The notes under the pieces are model-generated. The model searched no databases. It saw only the letters and a list, made by a program, of their open reading frames with translations, and was not told the origin of the DNA. The translations under genes and the position numbers were made by a program. A DNA stretch of 64,000 bases from Verrucomicrobium spinosum DSM 4136 = JCM 18804 (GTDB taxonomy: Bacteria; Verrucomicrobiota; Verrucomicrobiia; Verrucomicrobiales; Verrucomicrobiaceae), in contig NZ_ABIZ01000001.1 of assembly GCF_000172155.1 (NCBI RefSeq), forward strand, positions 6,853,105 through 6,917,104, given 5' to 3'. This document shows positions 9,061-17,444 of the stretch, in pieces. Within the stretch, counting starts at the first letter, position 1, and every line of letters begins with the position of its first letter.

Positions 9061-9179
9061 GTTCGTAGTTCAAACTTTAGTTTGCCTCAGGGGGAGGGGT
9101 GCCTGGTGCTTGGTGCTTGGTTCGTGGTTCGTGGTCAATACACCCACGGCCTCAGTGTTGGAGTACCGACTTTAGTCGG
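9061..9179. repeat. Two chromosomal-type hairpin repeats inside the prophage
   Basis: At 9071-9084 stem CAAAC, loop TTTA, stem GTTTG, preceded by gttcgtagtt. At 9166-9179 stem CCGAC, loop TTTA, stem GTCGG, preceded by gttggagta. Both belong to the covarying hairpin family seen elsewhere in the window (24.9, 37.9, 46.8, 58.7-59.1 kb). The rest of 9021-9231 holds no gene; at 9211-9231 a CCTCTCC heptamer is repeated three times just before the next ATG. Confidence 0.7.
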
Positions 9180-9231
9180 CTCAGTCGCTAGACCCCTGAC
9201 CAGCTATTCGCCTCTCCCCTCTCCCCTCTCC

Positions 9232-9408
9232 ATGCCCTTCCGGCTCCTCCTGTCCTTCGTCCTTCTGGTGGTCCTTCCGGCCCTCGTCGTGAAGCAGGCG
9301 GTCGCGTGGCGCGCCGCCCTCGGCGCACCCGTCATCTATGTGACCTCAGACGCCGACCACTTCCGGCATGATCGCCTCGCTTGGGAGGCCGAGGAAACCA
9401 CCGAATAA
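9232..9408 (+). CDS. Small phage membrane protein
   Basis: 58 residues: MPFRLLLSFVLLVVLPALVV then a polar tail ending EAEETTE. One N-terminal membrane segment. The ATG at 9232 is preferred to the upstream in-frame start because the upstream part would translate the hairpin repeats. Twelve bases separate it from the endolysin, so a lysis-related role (holin, antiholin or spanin) is possible. Confidence 0.45.
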   Translation: MPFRLLLSFVLLVVLPALVVKQAVAWRAALGAPVIYVTSDADHFRHDRLAWEAEETTE

Positions 9409-9420
9409 CCCACCCCTGCC

Positions 9421-10071
9421 ATGGACACCACCACCACCACCGCCCCTTCGCTGTTTTCCCGGCTGTTCCACCTCCTGTCGTTCTCCCGGGAGCAGCCCCC
9501 GGCCGTCCCTGCGCCCGCGGCACTGACCGTCCCGTCGCCCGTTCCGCTGGCCTCTGCCAGCTCCAAGCCCACGGACATCAGTCCGCAGGGCCTCGAGATG
9601 GTGAAGCACTTCGAGAGCCTGTTCCTCACCGCCTACTACGACGGCGGCGGCGTGCTCACGATCGGCTACGGCCACACGGGCCTTCAGCACAAGGATGGCA
9701 CGGTGTACCCCGGTCGCCGCATCACGGAGCAGGAGGCCGTCCAGCTCCTTGCCTACGACATGAACCAGTTCGAGAGCCGCGTGAAGGCCCTCGTCACCGT
9801 CCCGCTCAACCAGGCGCAGTTCGACAGCCTGGTGTCCTTTGACTTCAACACCGGCGGCCTGACCCTGCGCGGCCGCAAGCCCTCCACGCTCCTGCGCAAG
9901 CTCAACGCCGGAGACACCGCCGGTGCCGCCCAGGAGTTTTTGAAGTGGAACAAGGACAACGGCAAGACCGTTGACGGCCTCACCCGCCGCCGCTACGCCG
10001 AACGCGAGATGTTCCTCGGCCGCGACTGGCGCAAGTTCACCGGGGGCGAGTGGAAGAAGCAGATCGCTTAG
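9421..10071 (+). CDS. Phage endolysin, glycoside hydrolase family 24 (T4-type lysozyme)
   Basis: 216 residues. It cleaves peptidoglycan beta-1,4 glycosidic bonds at the end of the lytic cycle. The catalytic triad keeps the T4 lysozyme spacing: Glu65 (VKHFES), Asp74 (AYYDGGG) and Thr80, within the signature TIGYGHT. The domain runs from residue 55 to the end, with PLNQAQFDSLVSFDFN and RRRYAEREMFL as the conserved C-terminal helices. Residues 1-50 are Thr/Pro/Ala-rich with a short hydrophobic stretch (LFSRLFHLLSF) that is not a clear signal peptide, so release probably needs a holin. A weak stem-plus-T run follows at 10182-10200. Confidence 0.9.
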   Translation: MDTTTTTAPSLFSRLFHLLSFSREQPPAVPAPAALTVPSPVPLASASSKPTDISPQGLEMVKHFESLFLTAYYDGGGVLTIGYGHTGLQHKDGTVYPGRRITEQEAVQLLAYDMNQFESRVKALVTVPLNQAQFDSLVSFDFNTGGLTLRGRKPSTLLRKLNAGDTAGAAQEFLKWNKDNGKTVDGLTRRRYAEREMFLGRDWRKFTGGEWKKQIA

Positions 10072-10207
10072 CTGCCCGCCTTGCAGGCCTGCGCATCCGT
10101 CGATGAACGGGAAATGAGGGCGCGCGCAGAAGGCGGTCAGGTACAAATTGCGCCACAGCGTTCCACTTTTTGTTGCAAGTTAGCGCAGAACGCTTTTTTT
10201 ATGGTGC

Positions 10208-11299
10208 ATGAATGTAAAGAAACTGACGCAAATACTCGCTCAGAAGTTCTTTGAGAATGGGAACTATGACGCAATCCAGGGTGGCTTATTCAAGGCAAAA
10301 GGGCCCGCATTTAGCCCCGCTGCTTTCGATGACATTGAGCCCTACTTTGAACCTGAAGAGGGTTTCGCCGGTTTATTCGTACAATCTGTAGGGTACACAT
10401 CGGGAGCAAAGGAAGAAGAGGTCCTAATCTACGTCACGCGCGGATCGAAGAAGGCGCTGAGCGAAATTCCCAACGAATTGGAAGGGGTTCGGGTCCGTGC
10501 TGAAGTTATGGGGAAACCAAAAGCTGGTCCCGCTCCGGCAAGCTCAAGGACGACGTCAGGACACTTTTACACCAAGGGACTTCGCGCGGCCTGCGGTGGC
10601 TCGTGTGCGCCTAGCGGCGAAAGATATGCGGGCACACTGGGGGCACTTATTACTGAAGGGGTTAGCACCTATGCCTTATCAAATAACCACGTCTTTGCTG
10701 CCTGCAATCACACCCAAGTTGGCATCCCCATCCTGGGGCCGGCACCGATGGATGCGAAAGCTGGTAAGCGGGCTCCGGGAGAAGTTTGCCGATTCACCAA
10801 TATGGTGGAATTGAGAAGTGCCAATCCCACCCTCGTTCAACCCATGACCGTTGACGCTGCGCACGCAATTGTCGAGAATGCTGCCCTTCTTAGCTCATGG
10901 CAAGGTGATGAGGACGATGGCTATGACACACCTACTGCGATTATTGCCCCAGTTGCGGGCATGCACGTAAAAAAATTTGGAAGGACCACTGGTCTTACTT
11001 TTGGAGTGGTGGAAGCTTTTGTCCCAACACCCTGGACTCTTCCGTACAAGTCAAGCAAATTCACTTCTGATGTTTGGTTCCAAGACACCTGGACTGTGCG
11101 CAGCCAGGATGGGGACCCCTTCGCTCTTCCAGGGGATTCTGGAAGTCTCATCGTAACAGAAGATGGGAAGGCTGCCGTTGGTTTGCTTTTTGCTGTGGGA
11201 GGCAGATCAGAGAGGGCGATTTTTAGCCCCATCTCAACAGTTCTGGAGTCGCTTATCCCTCGAACAGCGTTTAGTCTTGTTGGTAACCATGGTATTTGA
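10208..11299 (+). CDS. Trypsin-like serine protease with an N-terminal domain
   Basis: 363 residues with a chymotrypsin-fold protease at about 120-350. The catalytic triad is visible: His161 (SNNHVFAAC), Asp216 (TVDAAHA) and Ser311 (LPGDSGSL). The FGRTTGLTFGVV strand is shared with NAL1-like and other cytoplasmic trypsin-like peptidases. There is no signal peptide, so it should act inside the cell. Residues 57-104 form a separate domain (SVGYTSG, YVTRGS, IPNELEG, EVMGK) that resembles the whole of the next small protein. Base composition is lower in GC than the surrounding phage genes, and the strand and position after the endolysin are typical of a cargo (moron) gene. Targets unknown; antiphage or abortive-infection use is possible but unproven. 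Confidence 0.75.
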   Translation: MNVKKLTQILAQKFFENGNYDAIQGGLFKAKGPAFSPAAFDDIEPYFEPEEGFAGLFVQSVGYTSGAKEEEVLIYVTRGSKKALSEIPNELEGVRVRAEVMGKPKAGPAPASSRTTSGHFYTKGLRAACGGSCAPSGERYAGTLGALITEGVSTYALSNNHVFAACNHTQVGIPILGPAPMDAKAGKRAPGEVCRFTNMVELRSANPTLVQPMTVDAAHAIVENAALLSSWQGDEDDGYDTPTAIIAPVAGMHVKKFGRTTGLTFGVVEAFVPTPWTLPYKSSKFTSDVWFQDTWTVRSQDGDPFALPGDSGSLIVTEDGKAAVGLLFAVGGRSERAIFSPISTVLESLIPRTAFSLVGNHGI

Positions 11300-11519
11300 A
11301 CCGTCAGCTAGAGAAGCCGCGCTTGCATTGGCTCAGCAGTGCCAAGGCGAGTGGTGGTATTCTAGTGTGGGCATCACGGAGATTGCCGGTAGAGTGGGTT
11401 TAGTTCTGTATACAAGAAGCGCGATACCCGCAAGCGCTTCTAAAAAACTCCCCAAGGAACTCAAAGGATTCCCTATTTTTGTAGAGTATATGGGTCGAAT
11501 CGCGCCAGCAAAATTTTAA
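11289..11519 (+). CDS. Small protein resembling the N-terminal domain of the adjacent protease
   Basis: 76 residues starting within the last codons of the protease gene (11-base overlap), so the two are translationally coupled. Residues 25-71 align by eye with protease residues 59-104: SVG-x-T, then L-x-Y-TR, then LPKELKG versus IPNELEG, then E-x-MGR versus EVMGK. It is therefore a stand-alone copy of that domain, possibly an inhibitor, propeptide mimic or adaptor. No other family recognised. Confidence 0.6.
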   Translation: MVFEPSAREAALALAQQCQGEWWYSSVGITEIAGRVGLVLYTRSAIPASASKKLPKELKGFPIFVEYMGRIAPAKF

Positions 11520-11522
11520 GCC

Positions 11523-11551
11523 ACGCGCCCTCCTGTAAACGGAGAGCGCGT
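11523..11551. terminator. Hairpin between convergent genes
   Basis: ACGCGC-x-CTCC pairs with GGAG-x-GCGCGT around a 7-base loop, in the gap between the protease pair and the convergent membrane-protein gene. There is no T-run on either side, so it may be a Rho-aided terminator or merely a palindrome. 11552-11654 contains nothing else recognisable. Confidence 0.35.
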
Positions 11552-11654
11552 AAACTGCACACCTTAGCGGCCCTTCGTGCCATCGAGGCACCATCCACCA
11601 TGTGGAATCCACAACCCGGTCGGTCCACCCGAGATGATTGTGAGAGGCATGCGC

Positions 11655-12245
11655 TCAGAACCCGAGCTTTCTAAAGAGGGCTGCGAGCGGAATGATCTTT
11701 CTAAATATACGCAGCGAACCGTCCCACAAATAGGCTATGATCGTGCGGACTGTATGCCACCCTACGACGCATCGAATGTAGATGCCGCCACGCCGCGCAG
11801 CCTTCATCTCCTTGATGTCTTCAACAAGGTCTGAAATTATCAGGTCGATCTCTTCACGCTGCTTTCGAGGGAGGAACATCCTCAACGCCAAAAGCAATGA
11901 TGGCGACACCCTTCGAGTGGATCTGAGATGTGCTACGACTGATTTTGCCACTCTGATCACATAGCGCTTTTTGGCCTCAAATGTTAGGAGCAGGGAGTTA
12001 TTTTCCTCATATGCATAATACGTTCCCCTCAGGTCCTGGGTGGCAATCCCCCTACGCTTAACAAGCTTCTTTTTGATCTCCCTTTCATAGCGTAAATTGA
12101 AGATCCAAACGCTCAACGCCACGATAAAAATCACGCACACGCATGAGGCAACCAACTGCAAGTTGCTCAAACCAGAATGGTAGACGCTCCAGTACCAAAT
12201 CGCACTTGCAATTCCAGTGGCGACAAACTCGTATCGTTTGCTCAT
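11655..12245 (-). CDS. Membrane protein paired with a PadR-type regulator
   Basis: 196 residues from the ATG at 12245, which overlaps the regulator's stop (ATGA). Two membrane segments lie near the N-terminus (about 8-25 and 30-50: LVASCVCVIFIVALSVWIF), followed by a long basic cytoplasmic part (KKKLVKRRG, LRSTRRVS) and a possible third hydrophobic stretch near residue 170. PadR genes often sit upstream of a membrane protein they regulate, as here. Function unknown. Confidence 0.55.
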   Translation of the reverse strand: MSKRYEFVATGIASAIWYWSVYHSGLSNLQLVASCVCVIFIVALSVWIFNLRYEREIKKKLVKRRGIATQDLRGTYYAYEENNSLLLTFEAKKRYVIRVAKSVVAHLRSTRRVSPSLLLALRMFLPRKQREEIDLIISDLVEDIKEMKAARRGGIYIRCVVGWHTVRTIIAYLWDGSLRIFRKIIPLAALFRKLGF

Positions 12246-12532
12246 GAAAGAGCCTCCTTCCCATAGAAAACGTGAAGCGCGCGCGCCTTGGGCATCCACT
12301 CAGCCCCTTTGCCTGATAGTTTGAAAAGGCGTACGCGGCGATCACCTTCATCTTCATCCCTCGACTCGACCCACTCAGCTTCCTTCAGGCGGCGCATAGT
12401 CGTGTACAAGGTTCCATAGGAGATGGCGCTCCCAGTCTCCTTTTCATAGATCTTCGCAAGCTCTCGCCCGCTGACTTCCCTCGCAGGAAGCGCGTTGAGT
12501 AGAGCCCACTCGGTTGGTGATGGCAGTTTCAT
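12242..12532 (-). CDS. PadR-family transcriptional regulator
   Basis: 96 residues from ATG at 12532 (MKLPSPTEWALLNAL). The winged-helix signature is clear: EVSGRELAKIYEKETG, then SYGTLYTTMRRLKEAEWVES, then DRRVRLFKLSGKG. PadR proteins bind palindromes as dimers and release them on a signal. The repeated GTATACAAATCG motif upstream is a likely operator. It co-transcribes with the downstream membrane gene. Confidence 0.8.
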   Translation of the reverse strand: MKLPSPTEWALLNALPAREVSGRELAKIYEKETGSAISYGTLYTTMRRLKEAEWVESRDEDEGDRRVRLFKLSGKGAEWMPKARALHVFYGKEALS

Positions 12533-12542
12533 AGCAAAACCA

Positions 12543-12570
12543 GTATACAAATCGAATAGTATACAAATCG
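12543..12570 (-). promoter_or_regulatory. Direct-repeat operator upstream of the PadR gene
   Basis: GTATACAAATCG occurs twice (12543-12554 and 12559-12570) with 16-base periodicity, directly upstream of the PadR start. Each copy contains the palindrome GTATAC. Probably the autoregulatory site overlapping the promoter. Confidence 0.55.
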
Positions 12571-12709
12571 GAGACCATGTCAATCATGTTTTCCCGCTCC
12601 TTAGAAACTCAGACTTCGATGGGTCCCACAACCGCTAAACATCCCCCACCTCCCCTAGACCTCCCCGGAAGCCAGCGGACACATGTCCGCTGACTCAGTT
12701 GCGCGGCCA

Positions 12710-13828
12710 TCACGAAGTCACCTCCCCCTGCCCCCTTCCCCCCCACGAGTCAGGCAGCTTGAACGGCTGCTTCTGCACACGCAGGTGGCCGTGGTATTCC
12801 CCGCCCGCTTCGTGGTAGGCGTGCAGCAGGGTGGCCGTGGGCTTCTCGTCCTCCCATCGCACCTTGGCGTGGGAGCACGTGACGTGCGGCACCACGCACA
12901 GGCGGAAGCCCCTGGGCTGCCAGATCTTCCAGCAGGCCCACAGGTCCTGGGTGCCATGCCCCTCGTAGCCCAGCCAGTTCGTGCAGTTCACGACATCCGC
13001 GGTGAACAGGGTGCACCCCATCCCCACCCAGTCCGTCGGCACCATGGCCCCCAGGCCGATGCCTGGGTACGCATGGCTCAGCCAGCCACGCCGACGCCAG
13101 CGGGCCGCATTCAGCCCGTAAGCGTTCGCCTTGGCCGGGCATTGCCGGAGTTCCGTCAGCAGTTCATCCACCACCTTGCGGCGCTCCCCGGCCTCGCTCT
13201 CGGCGGCGGAGTTCAGAGCCTCTTTGGCCGCGGCAAGCCTGGTCTGCAGCTCCCCGTCTGCCATCCGCTCTTCATCGTACACGTTCGGGTTGATCCAGTG
13301 GGTCGGGGAACCGTGCCCACCCAGGAACTCCTCATTCGGGTACGCCGCCATTGCCACCGAGTAGTACCCGCCGTCAAACTGAAGGGCAGAGAGCAGCGCA
13401 CGGAGGCAGTTGTTGGAGGGCAGCACATCGCTTTCCAGACTCCACAGGTAGTCCGCGCCGATCTCTCTCGCCCGGGCAAAACAGGCATCCTGCATCCTGG
13501 CAATGTTCAGATTGCTCCCGGTCTCATGCCCATGTCCCGCGGATCGCGCTTCGCCCGCGGCACACGCGATGTACTCGCACGGCACGCAGCACTCCTTGCC
13601 CGCAGCCCCGGAGGCCCAGCGGTTCAGCGCCGTCCGCACCCCCTCAAAGGCCGTCCGGCTCGTTGCGCTGCCGTCACCAGACATCAGAAACGCAACCTCA
13701 TGGGCCCCTACGCCCGCCGTCTTTAGGTTGGCCACCAGCAGGGGCTCCTGCGCCTGCAGGGCGTAGCAGAATGTCTCCGTTGCGTATGTGCAGATAACAA
13801 GCTTCATGTGTCGTTTGGATATCGTCAT
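12710..13828 (-). CDS. Glycosyltransferase-like protein in the virion gene cluster
   Basis: 372 residues. The N-terminal half resembles GT-A fold enzymes: MKLVICTYATETFCYALQ start, ARAREIGADYLWSLESDVLP around residue 130 with an acidic D-x-D-like motif (ESD), then a nucleotide-sugar domain. A helical insert (about 190-225) separates it from DWVGMGCTLFTADVV and GTQDLWACWKIW, a typical acceptor-side motif. The start at 13828 overlaps the previous stop (TAATG); MKLV at 13807 is an alternative. It may glycosylate a virion protein or host surface sugar. The catalytic assignment is inferred. Confidence 0.5.
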   Translation of the reverse strand: MTISKRHMKLVICTYATETFCYALQAQEPLLVANLKTAGVGAHEVAFLMSGDGSATSRTAFEGVRTALNRWASGAAGKECCVPCEYIACAAGEARSAGHGHETGSNLNIARMQDACFARAREIGADYLWSLESDVLPSNNCLRALLSALQFDGGYYSVAMAAYPNEEFLGGHGSPTHWINPNVYDEERMADGELQTRLAAAKEALNSAAESEAGERRKVVDELLTELRQCPAKANAYGLNAARWRRRGWLSHAYPGIGLGAMVPTDWVGMGCTLFTADVVNCTNWLGYEGHGTQDLWACWKIWQPRGFRLCVVPHVTCSHAKVRWEDEKPTATLLHAYHEAGGEYHGHLRVQKQPFKLPDSWGGRGQGEVTS

Positions 13829-15594
13829 TAGAACTGCGCTACAAAGTCGCCGCCGCAGGAGCTTTCCAGGAGCAGCACCTTTTGATGAAATGGCCAGCTG
13901 CCCCCGTCCGTGTACGCGCTGAGGGCGTCATGGGCGTACATCACGCCGCGGCTGGCGGTGAAGGACGTTTCCGTCGTGATCGTCACCCTGCCGTCCAGCG
14001 TCTCATTGTCTGCACCCTGCAGGGTGTACAGATACACCCCAGGGTAACGCACAACGGTGACGCCGCCTCCGGCCTGCCCGTAGCCCCCTTTTAAATCACC
14101 CCAGGCGAACGTCTTGGGGGAAACCGCCCCGCCCATGTTCAGGGTGTCATCCGAGTGAATCGTATTCACCTGCGTTACGTTCAGCCAGGGATAGGTCGTA
14201 CCCTCGGCCCGCAAGGCTTGCTCATCCACGTTGGTCACGGAAGCGGCCACCTGAATCGTGTACGTGTGGTAGATGTTGTCACTCGTGGCCAGCGCCGATG
14301 CGGGCATGTAACCGTTCTCCAGGCGCCGCAGATTGATTTCCCAGGTGTTGTACCCGCCCCCCCACAGCAGGACCGGTGCGTCTGTGCCGGTCAGTTCCGT
14401 GCCGGAGTAGTTGAATTCCGCGAACTCCATTGAGCTTTCCGAACGGAACTGGCGAACAGTGGTGACCACCCGCGTCTGATACGTGCCGGTGACGGACCTT
14501 GCCGTGGTCTGGGAATCGTAGGTTGAGACGGTGCCGTGTGCGAACGAGTCCGTGTACGGCTCCCCGATGTAAGCGGAAAACACCGTTTCCGCCACGGTGC
14601 TCCACACCTCATCAAAGGCGGACAGGCCCCCGCCATGCGGGCCGGCCGTGTAGAGCTTGTGGCACAGTTGCGGGGCATAGTGGGTGTCGTACACATCCAG
14701 GTCACCGCACGCAAAGGTGCCCCCCTCAACCACACTGCCCACCTGCGTGATTGTCTGATAAGTCATCTGGATGGTTTCTGTGAACATCTCACCCAGGTCC
14801 TCGTACGTGGAGGTGGTCCAGTCCACGTGGATCAAGCAGGTGGTGGTGCCCATGGAGTAGGTGCTCGCATCGGCGCCCGTCACCACCGTGCCCGTCCCCG
14901 CATAGGTTCGCCACGACGTCAGCGTGGTGAAATCCGTCGTGACGGCCGTGGTTTCCATGGTGCACACGTCAACGGAGTATGTCGCCGTGAGCATTTGCGT
15001 GGTGGAGGTGGCATTGGTTAGAGTGGTTTCATAGTTGTAGGAATGGCCGTCCGTGGTCGAGTACGTGAGGGAACTTGTATCTAAGCGCCTGCGGGTGCCG
15101 GTCTCGCCCCAAGAGTGCAGATCCATAGACTGGGTTTCATAGCTGTATTCTGTGGTGCGCCACGTCGTGCGACCGCCTTCGCCATCGTCAGAAACAATCT
15201 CCTTGCTGGAGTAGGAACCCGTCTTGGTCTCGCCCTCCTCGTCGGTCATGGTGCTGGAACGGGTGACATCATCCGAGATCATGAAGTTGCTAGACACGGT
15301 TAACAGATAGGTAAAAGCCGCGCTGCCATAATACGTGGACGCGAACGATGAAGACATCTCCCGCGAGGTCTGGCTCTGGTCCTGATAGTAAGTGCGCGAT
15401 TCGCTAAACTCGAAACTCTTCGTGAAGTCCTGGCTGTCTGTACACCGTTCTGTCTCCTTGGGCGTGCCCGTGGCTGTGCGGGCAATCCCCCTGAAGTAGG
15501 TTGTGGAATTAAGCTCCGTCGAGGTTGTGAACTCTGAGGAGCTATAGCCGATCGGGCCATAGCCGGTTTCAGACGGGGTGATCCACTGTAGCAT
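13828..15594 (-). CDS. Thr/Ser/Tyr-rich virion protein of unknown function
   Basis: 588 residues with strikingly high Thr, Ser and Tyr and few Lys (for example TTSTELNSTTYF, SYSSKEIVSDD, TTDFTTLTSWRTYAGTG). The pattern of alternating polar and hydrophobic residues suggests long beta structure, like tail or spike proteins. It lies downstream of the capsid and connector genes and is coupled to the glycosyltransferase gene, so it may be its target. No named domain recognised. Confidence 0.55.
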   Translation of the reverse strand: MLQWITPSETGYGPIGYSSSEFTTSTELNSTTYFRGIARTATGTPKETERCTDSQDFTKSFEFSESRTYYQDQSQTSREMSSSFASTYYGSAAFTYLLTVSSNFMISDDVTRSSTMTDEEGETKTGSYSSKEIVSDDGEGGRTTWRTTEYSYETQSMDLHSWGETGTRRRLDTSSLTYSTTDGHSYNYETTLTNATSTTQMLTATYSVDVCTMETTAVTTDFTTLTSWRTYAGTGTVVTGADASTYSMGTTTCLIHVDWTTSTYEDLGEMFTETIQMTYQTITQVGSVVEGGTFACGDLDVYDTHYAPQLCHKLYTAGPHGGGLSAFDEVWSTVAETVFSAYIGEPYTDSFAHGTVSTYDSQTTARSVTGTYQTRVVTTVRQFRSESSMEFAEFNYSGTELTGTDAPVLLWGGGYNTWEINLRRLENGYMPASALATSDNIYHTYTIQVAASVTNVDEQALRAEGTTYPWLNVTQVNTIHSDDTLNMGGAVSPKTFAWGDLKGGYGQAGGGVTVVRYPGVYLYTLQGADNETLDGRVTITTETSFTASRGVMYAHDALSAYTDGGSWPFHQKVLLLESSCGGDFVAQF

Positions 15595-15602
15595 GGCTAG
15601 TC

Positions 15603-16277
15603 CTAGTTAAACGTCACCAGCCACGTCCAGTGCCTCAGGTAGGGGTCAGACCCACAGGTAAGCTCCCCAGCCGGGCGGCTCGTGGCCAGCGTCTGCTTCG
15701 GCACCACGCTCAGTTGCCCGCAACCGGTGGCCCGATGCACCTTCACGTACTCGCCAGATCCCGTCGTACCCCTCACCACCACCGCCACCAGGATGTCGCA
15801 CGACGATGGCGGCGTGCCTTCGTTCACGGGAATGGGGTCGGGGGCCGTGGAGACCAGGGCATACACGGCGTTGGTCACATCCGCGCCAGAAGCGGTGCAG
15901 GAAAGCACCAGGTAGGTCACTCCTGAAGGAATGGCGAAGCTCTTCGTTTCTGCACCGGCGAAAGTGTTGCTGGGCAGCCAGCCGTTGATGGTCCCCAGGG
16001 GGGATCGCTGATACAACACCCATACCCCGCCGCCGTTGTCCCGCGCCGCCCAGTTAAACGGGCATTGCTCCGTGACGGTGGAGGCCTGTCGTTGCCGCGA
16101 CCGCTGCGGGCTGGGCTCGATCTGCAGGAACGGTTCAGACAACAACTGGTCCGCTTCATAGAGCGGAGCCCTCCCGCTGGCAACCAGCTCCTGCCGCCGC
16201 GCATGGTCCTCCCGCTCCTCGGCGATCGCCTGGGCTATCTTTGCACGGCTCGGGATCTGGGGCAGGGATTCGTCCAT
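15603..16277 (-). CDS. Phage virion-associated protein (unidentified)
   Basis: 224 residues. Residues 1-65 are charged and helical (AKIAQAIAEEREDHARRQEL); residues 70-224 are beta-rich (NWAARDNGGGVWVLYQ, SFAIPSGVTYLVLSCTASG). The ATG immediately follows the stop of the upstream gene. Position suggests a tail or neck component. Confidence 0.5.
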   Translation of the reverse strand: MDESLPQIPSRAKIAQAIAEEREDHARRQELVASGRAPLYEADQLLSEPFLQIEPSPQRSRQRQASTVTEQCPFNWAARDNGGGVWVLYQRSPLGTINGWLPSNTFAGAETKSFAIPSGVTYLVLSCTASGADVTNAVYALVSTAPDPIPVNEGTPPSSCDILVAVVVRGTTGSGEYVKVHRATGCGQLSVVPKQTLATSRPAGELTCGSDPYLRHWTWLVTFN

Positions 16278-17441
16278 TTACTCAAGAGTGATTTTCAGGA
16301 TTTCCCGCCTCCACAAGCCATAGCGCCAGCGGCTGATCTGCTCTCCGATGACCACCTCCGAGCCGATCGCCGCCAGATAGGCAGAGGCACTCGGAGTGGT
16401 GTTCGCAAAGGTGACCGACTCCGTCCCAAGGCCCCCGGAGGAGGAAAGCGTGGCCCCGTCCACCAGGACACTGCGGAACTCCACATCGAAGAGCACCCCA
16501 TTGTAAACAATGTCCTCCGGGACGATCTGGTAGATGCTGGCCGGGCTCGGCTGGGACGAGTGAAACGTCACCTCCACCTTCCCGCGGGCCCGCTTTCGAA
16601 AACCCGTCCGGATCCGTGGATGATAGACCCACCGGTCCCCGATCAAAACCCCGCTGGCGAAGTTGTGCGCGAGCACGATTGCAGGGAACATAAAGGTCAC
16701 CCACGTGGGGAAGCTATATCCTGAGGGGGACGTGCCAATGTTGCGGTCCACCTTGAGCTGGAAGTCGCTGCCCAGTTCCTTGTAAGTGATCTCGTGGCCT
16801 GCAGGCTGGTTTGCGGACGGTGTCACGTACGGGATGATCTGCCGGGAGATGGAGACCCGGTCCAGCGTCTCCGGGTCGTACTCGTAGTCCACCGCCACCG
16901 ACAGTGTTTCATAGACCCGCACGATGGAGGCGATCGGTCCCCTCCTTGTCATCACCTCTTTGGTAAGCTTGGCCTGCGTGATGAGCGGATGTGCCGTGCC
17001 CTTGGGCGGCTTCGTGTAGCTGTCCGGGTTCACCACATCGAAGCGCCACTCGATCAGAGGCTCCACGCTGGAGTACTCGTCACTGATCACGGCACCATCC
17101 TTGGCCAGCAGATTCGGCCAAGTCCCCACCTCGGGGAACGCCAGACAGAAGGCTTGGAGGTCGAGCCGATAAAGCAGCACCCAGTTATCGTGGGAATCAT
17201 CGCCACCGGTGCTGTACGCATCCACCAGGATGAGATAGGCACACTTGGGGTGCACCGCGCCAGGCACACACTTGGGCGGCACCGTGTGACTGGCAGCCGC
17301 CGGATACTTCGGGCTCGCCTTCGTCCGTGGGATCGTCTCCTGCTCAGTGTAGAGACGGTCAAAGGGGGTGCCCTTGCTGGAGAGCTCCACCGCCGCGCTG
17401 TCACGCAGCTCTTGGGCAATGTCCTTGTAAGATCTGGCCAT
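16278..17441 (-). CDS. Phage structural protein (unidentified, tail/neck region)
   Basis: 387 residues beginning MARSYKDIAQELRDSAAVEL. Mixed alpha/beta with many aromatic residues and a basic patch (RTGFRKRARGKVEVTF near residue 280). Three bases separate it from the upstream gene. Placed after the capsid and connector genes, it is probably a tail tube or neck protein; no motif permits more. Confidence 0.5.
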   Translation of the reverse strand: MARSYKDIAQELRDSAAVELSSKGTPFDRLYTEQETIPRTKASPKYPAAASHTVPPKCVPGAVHPKCAYLILVDAYSTGGDDSHDNWVLLYRLDLQAFCLAFPEVGTWPNLLAKDGAVISDEYSSVEPLIEWRFDVVNPDSYTKPPKGTAHPLITQAKLTKEVMTRRGPIASIVRVYETLSVAVDYEYDPETLDRVSISRQIIPYVTPSANQPAGHEITYKELGSDFQLKVDRNIGTSPSGYSFPTWVTFMFPAIVLAHNFASGVLIGDRWVYHPRIRTGFRKRARGKVEVTFHSSQPSPASIYQIVPEDIVYNGVLFDVEFRSVLVDGATLSSSGGLGTESVTFANTTPSASAYLAAIGSEVVIGEQISRWRYGLWRREILKITLE

Positions 17442-17444
17442 GAA

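Noticed and set aside
10182-10200. Terminator after the endolysin
   Set aside because: Stem of only four pairs (AGCG/CGCT) before the T-run; too weak to list.
12683-13726. 347-codon plus-strand frame opposite the glycosyltransferase gene
   Set aside because: High-GC shadow frame; the minus strand has the coherent protein.
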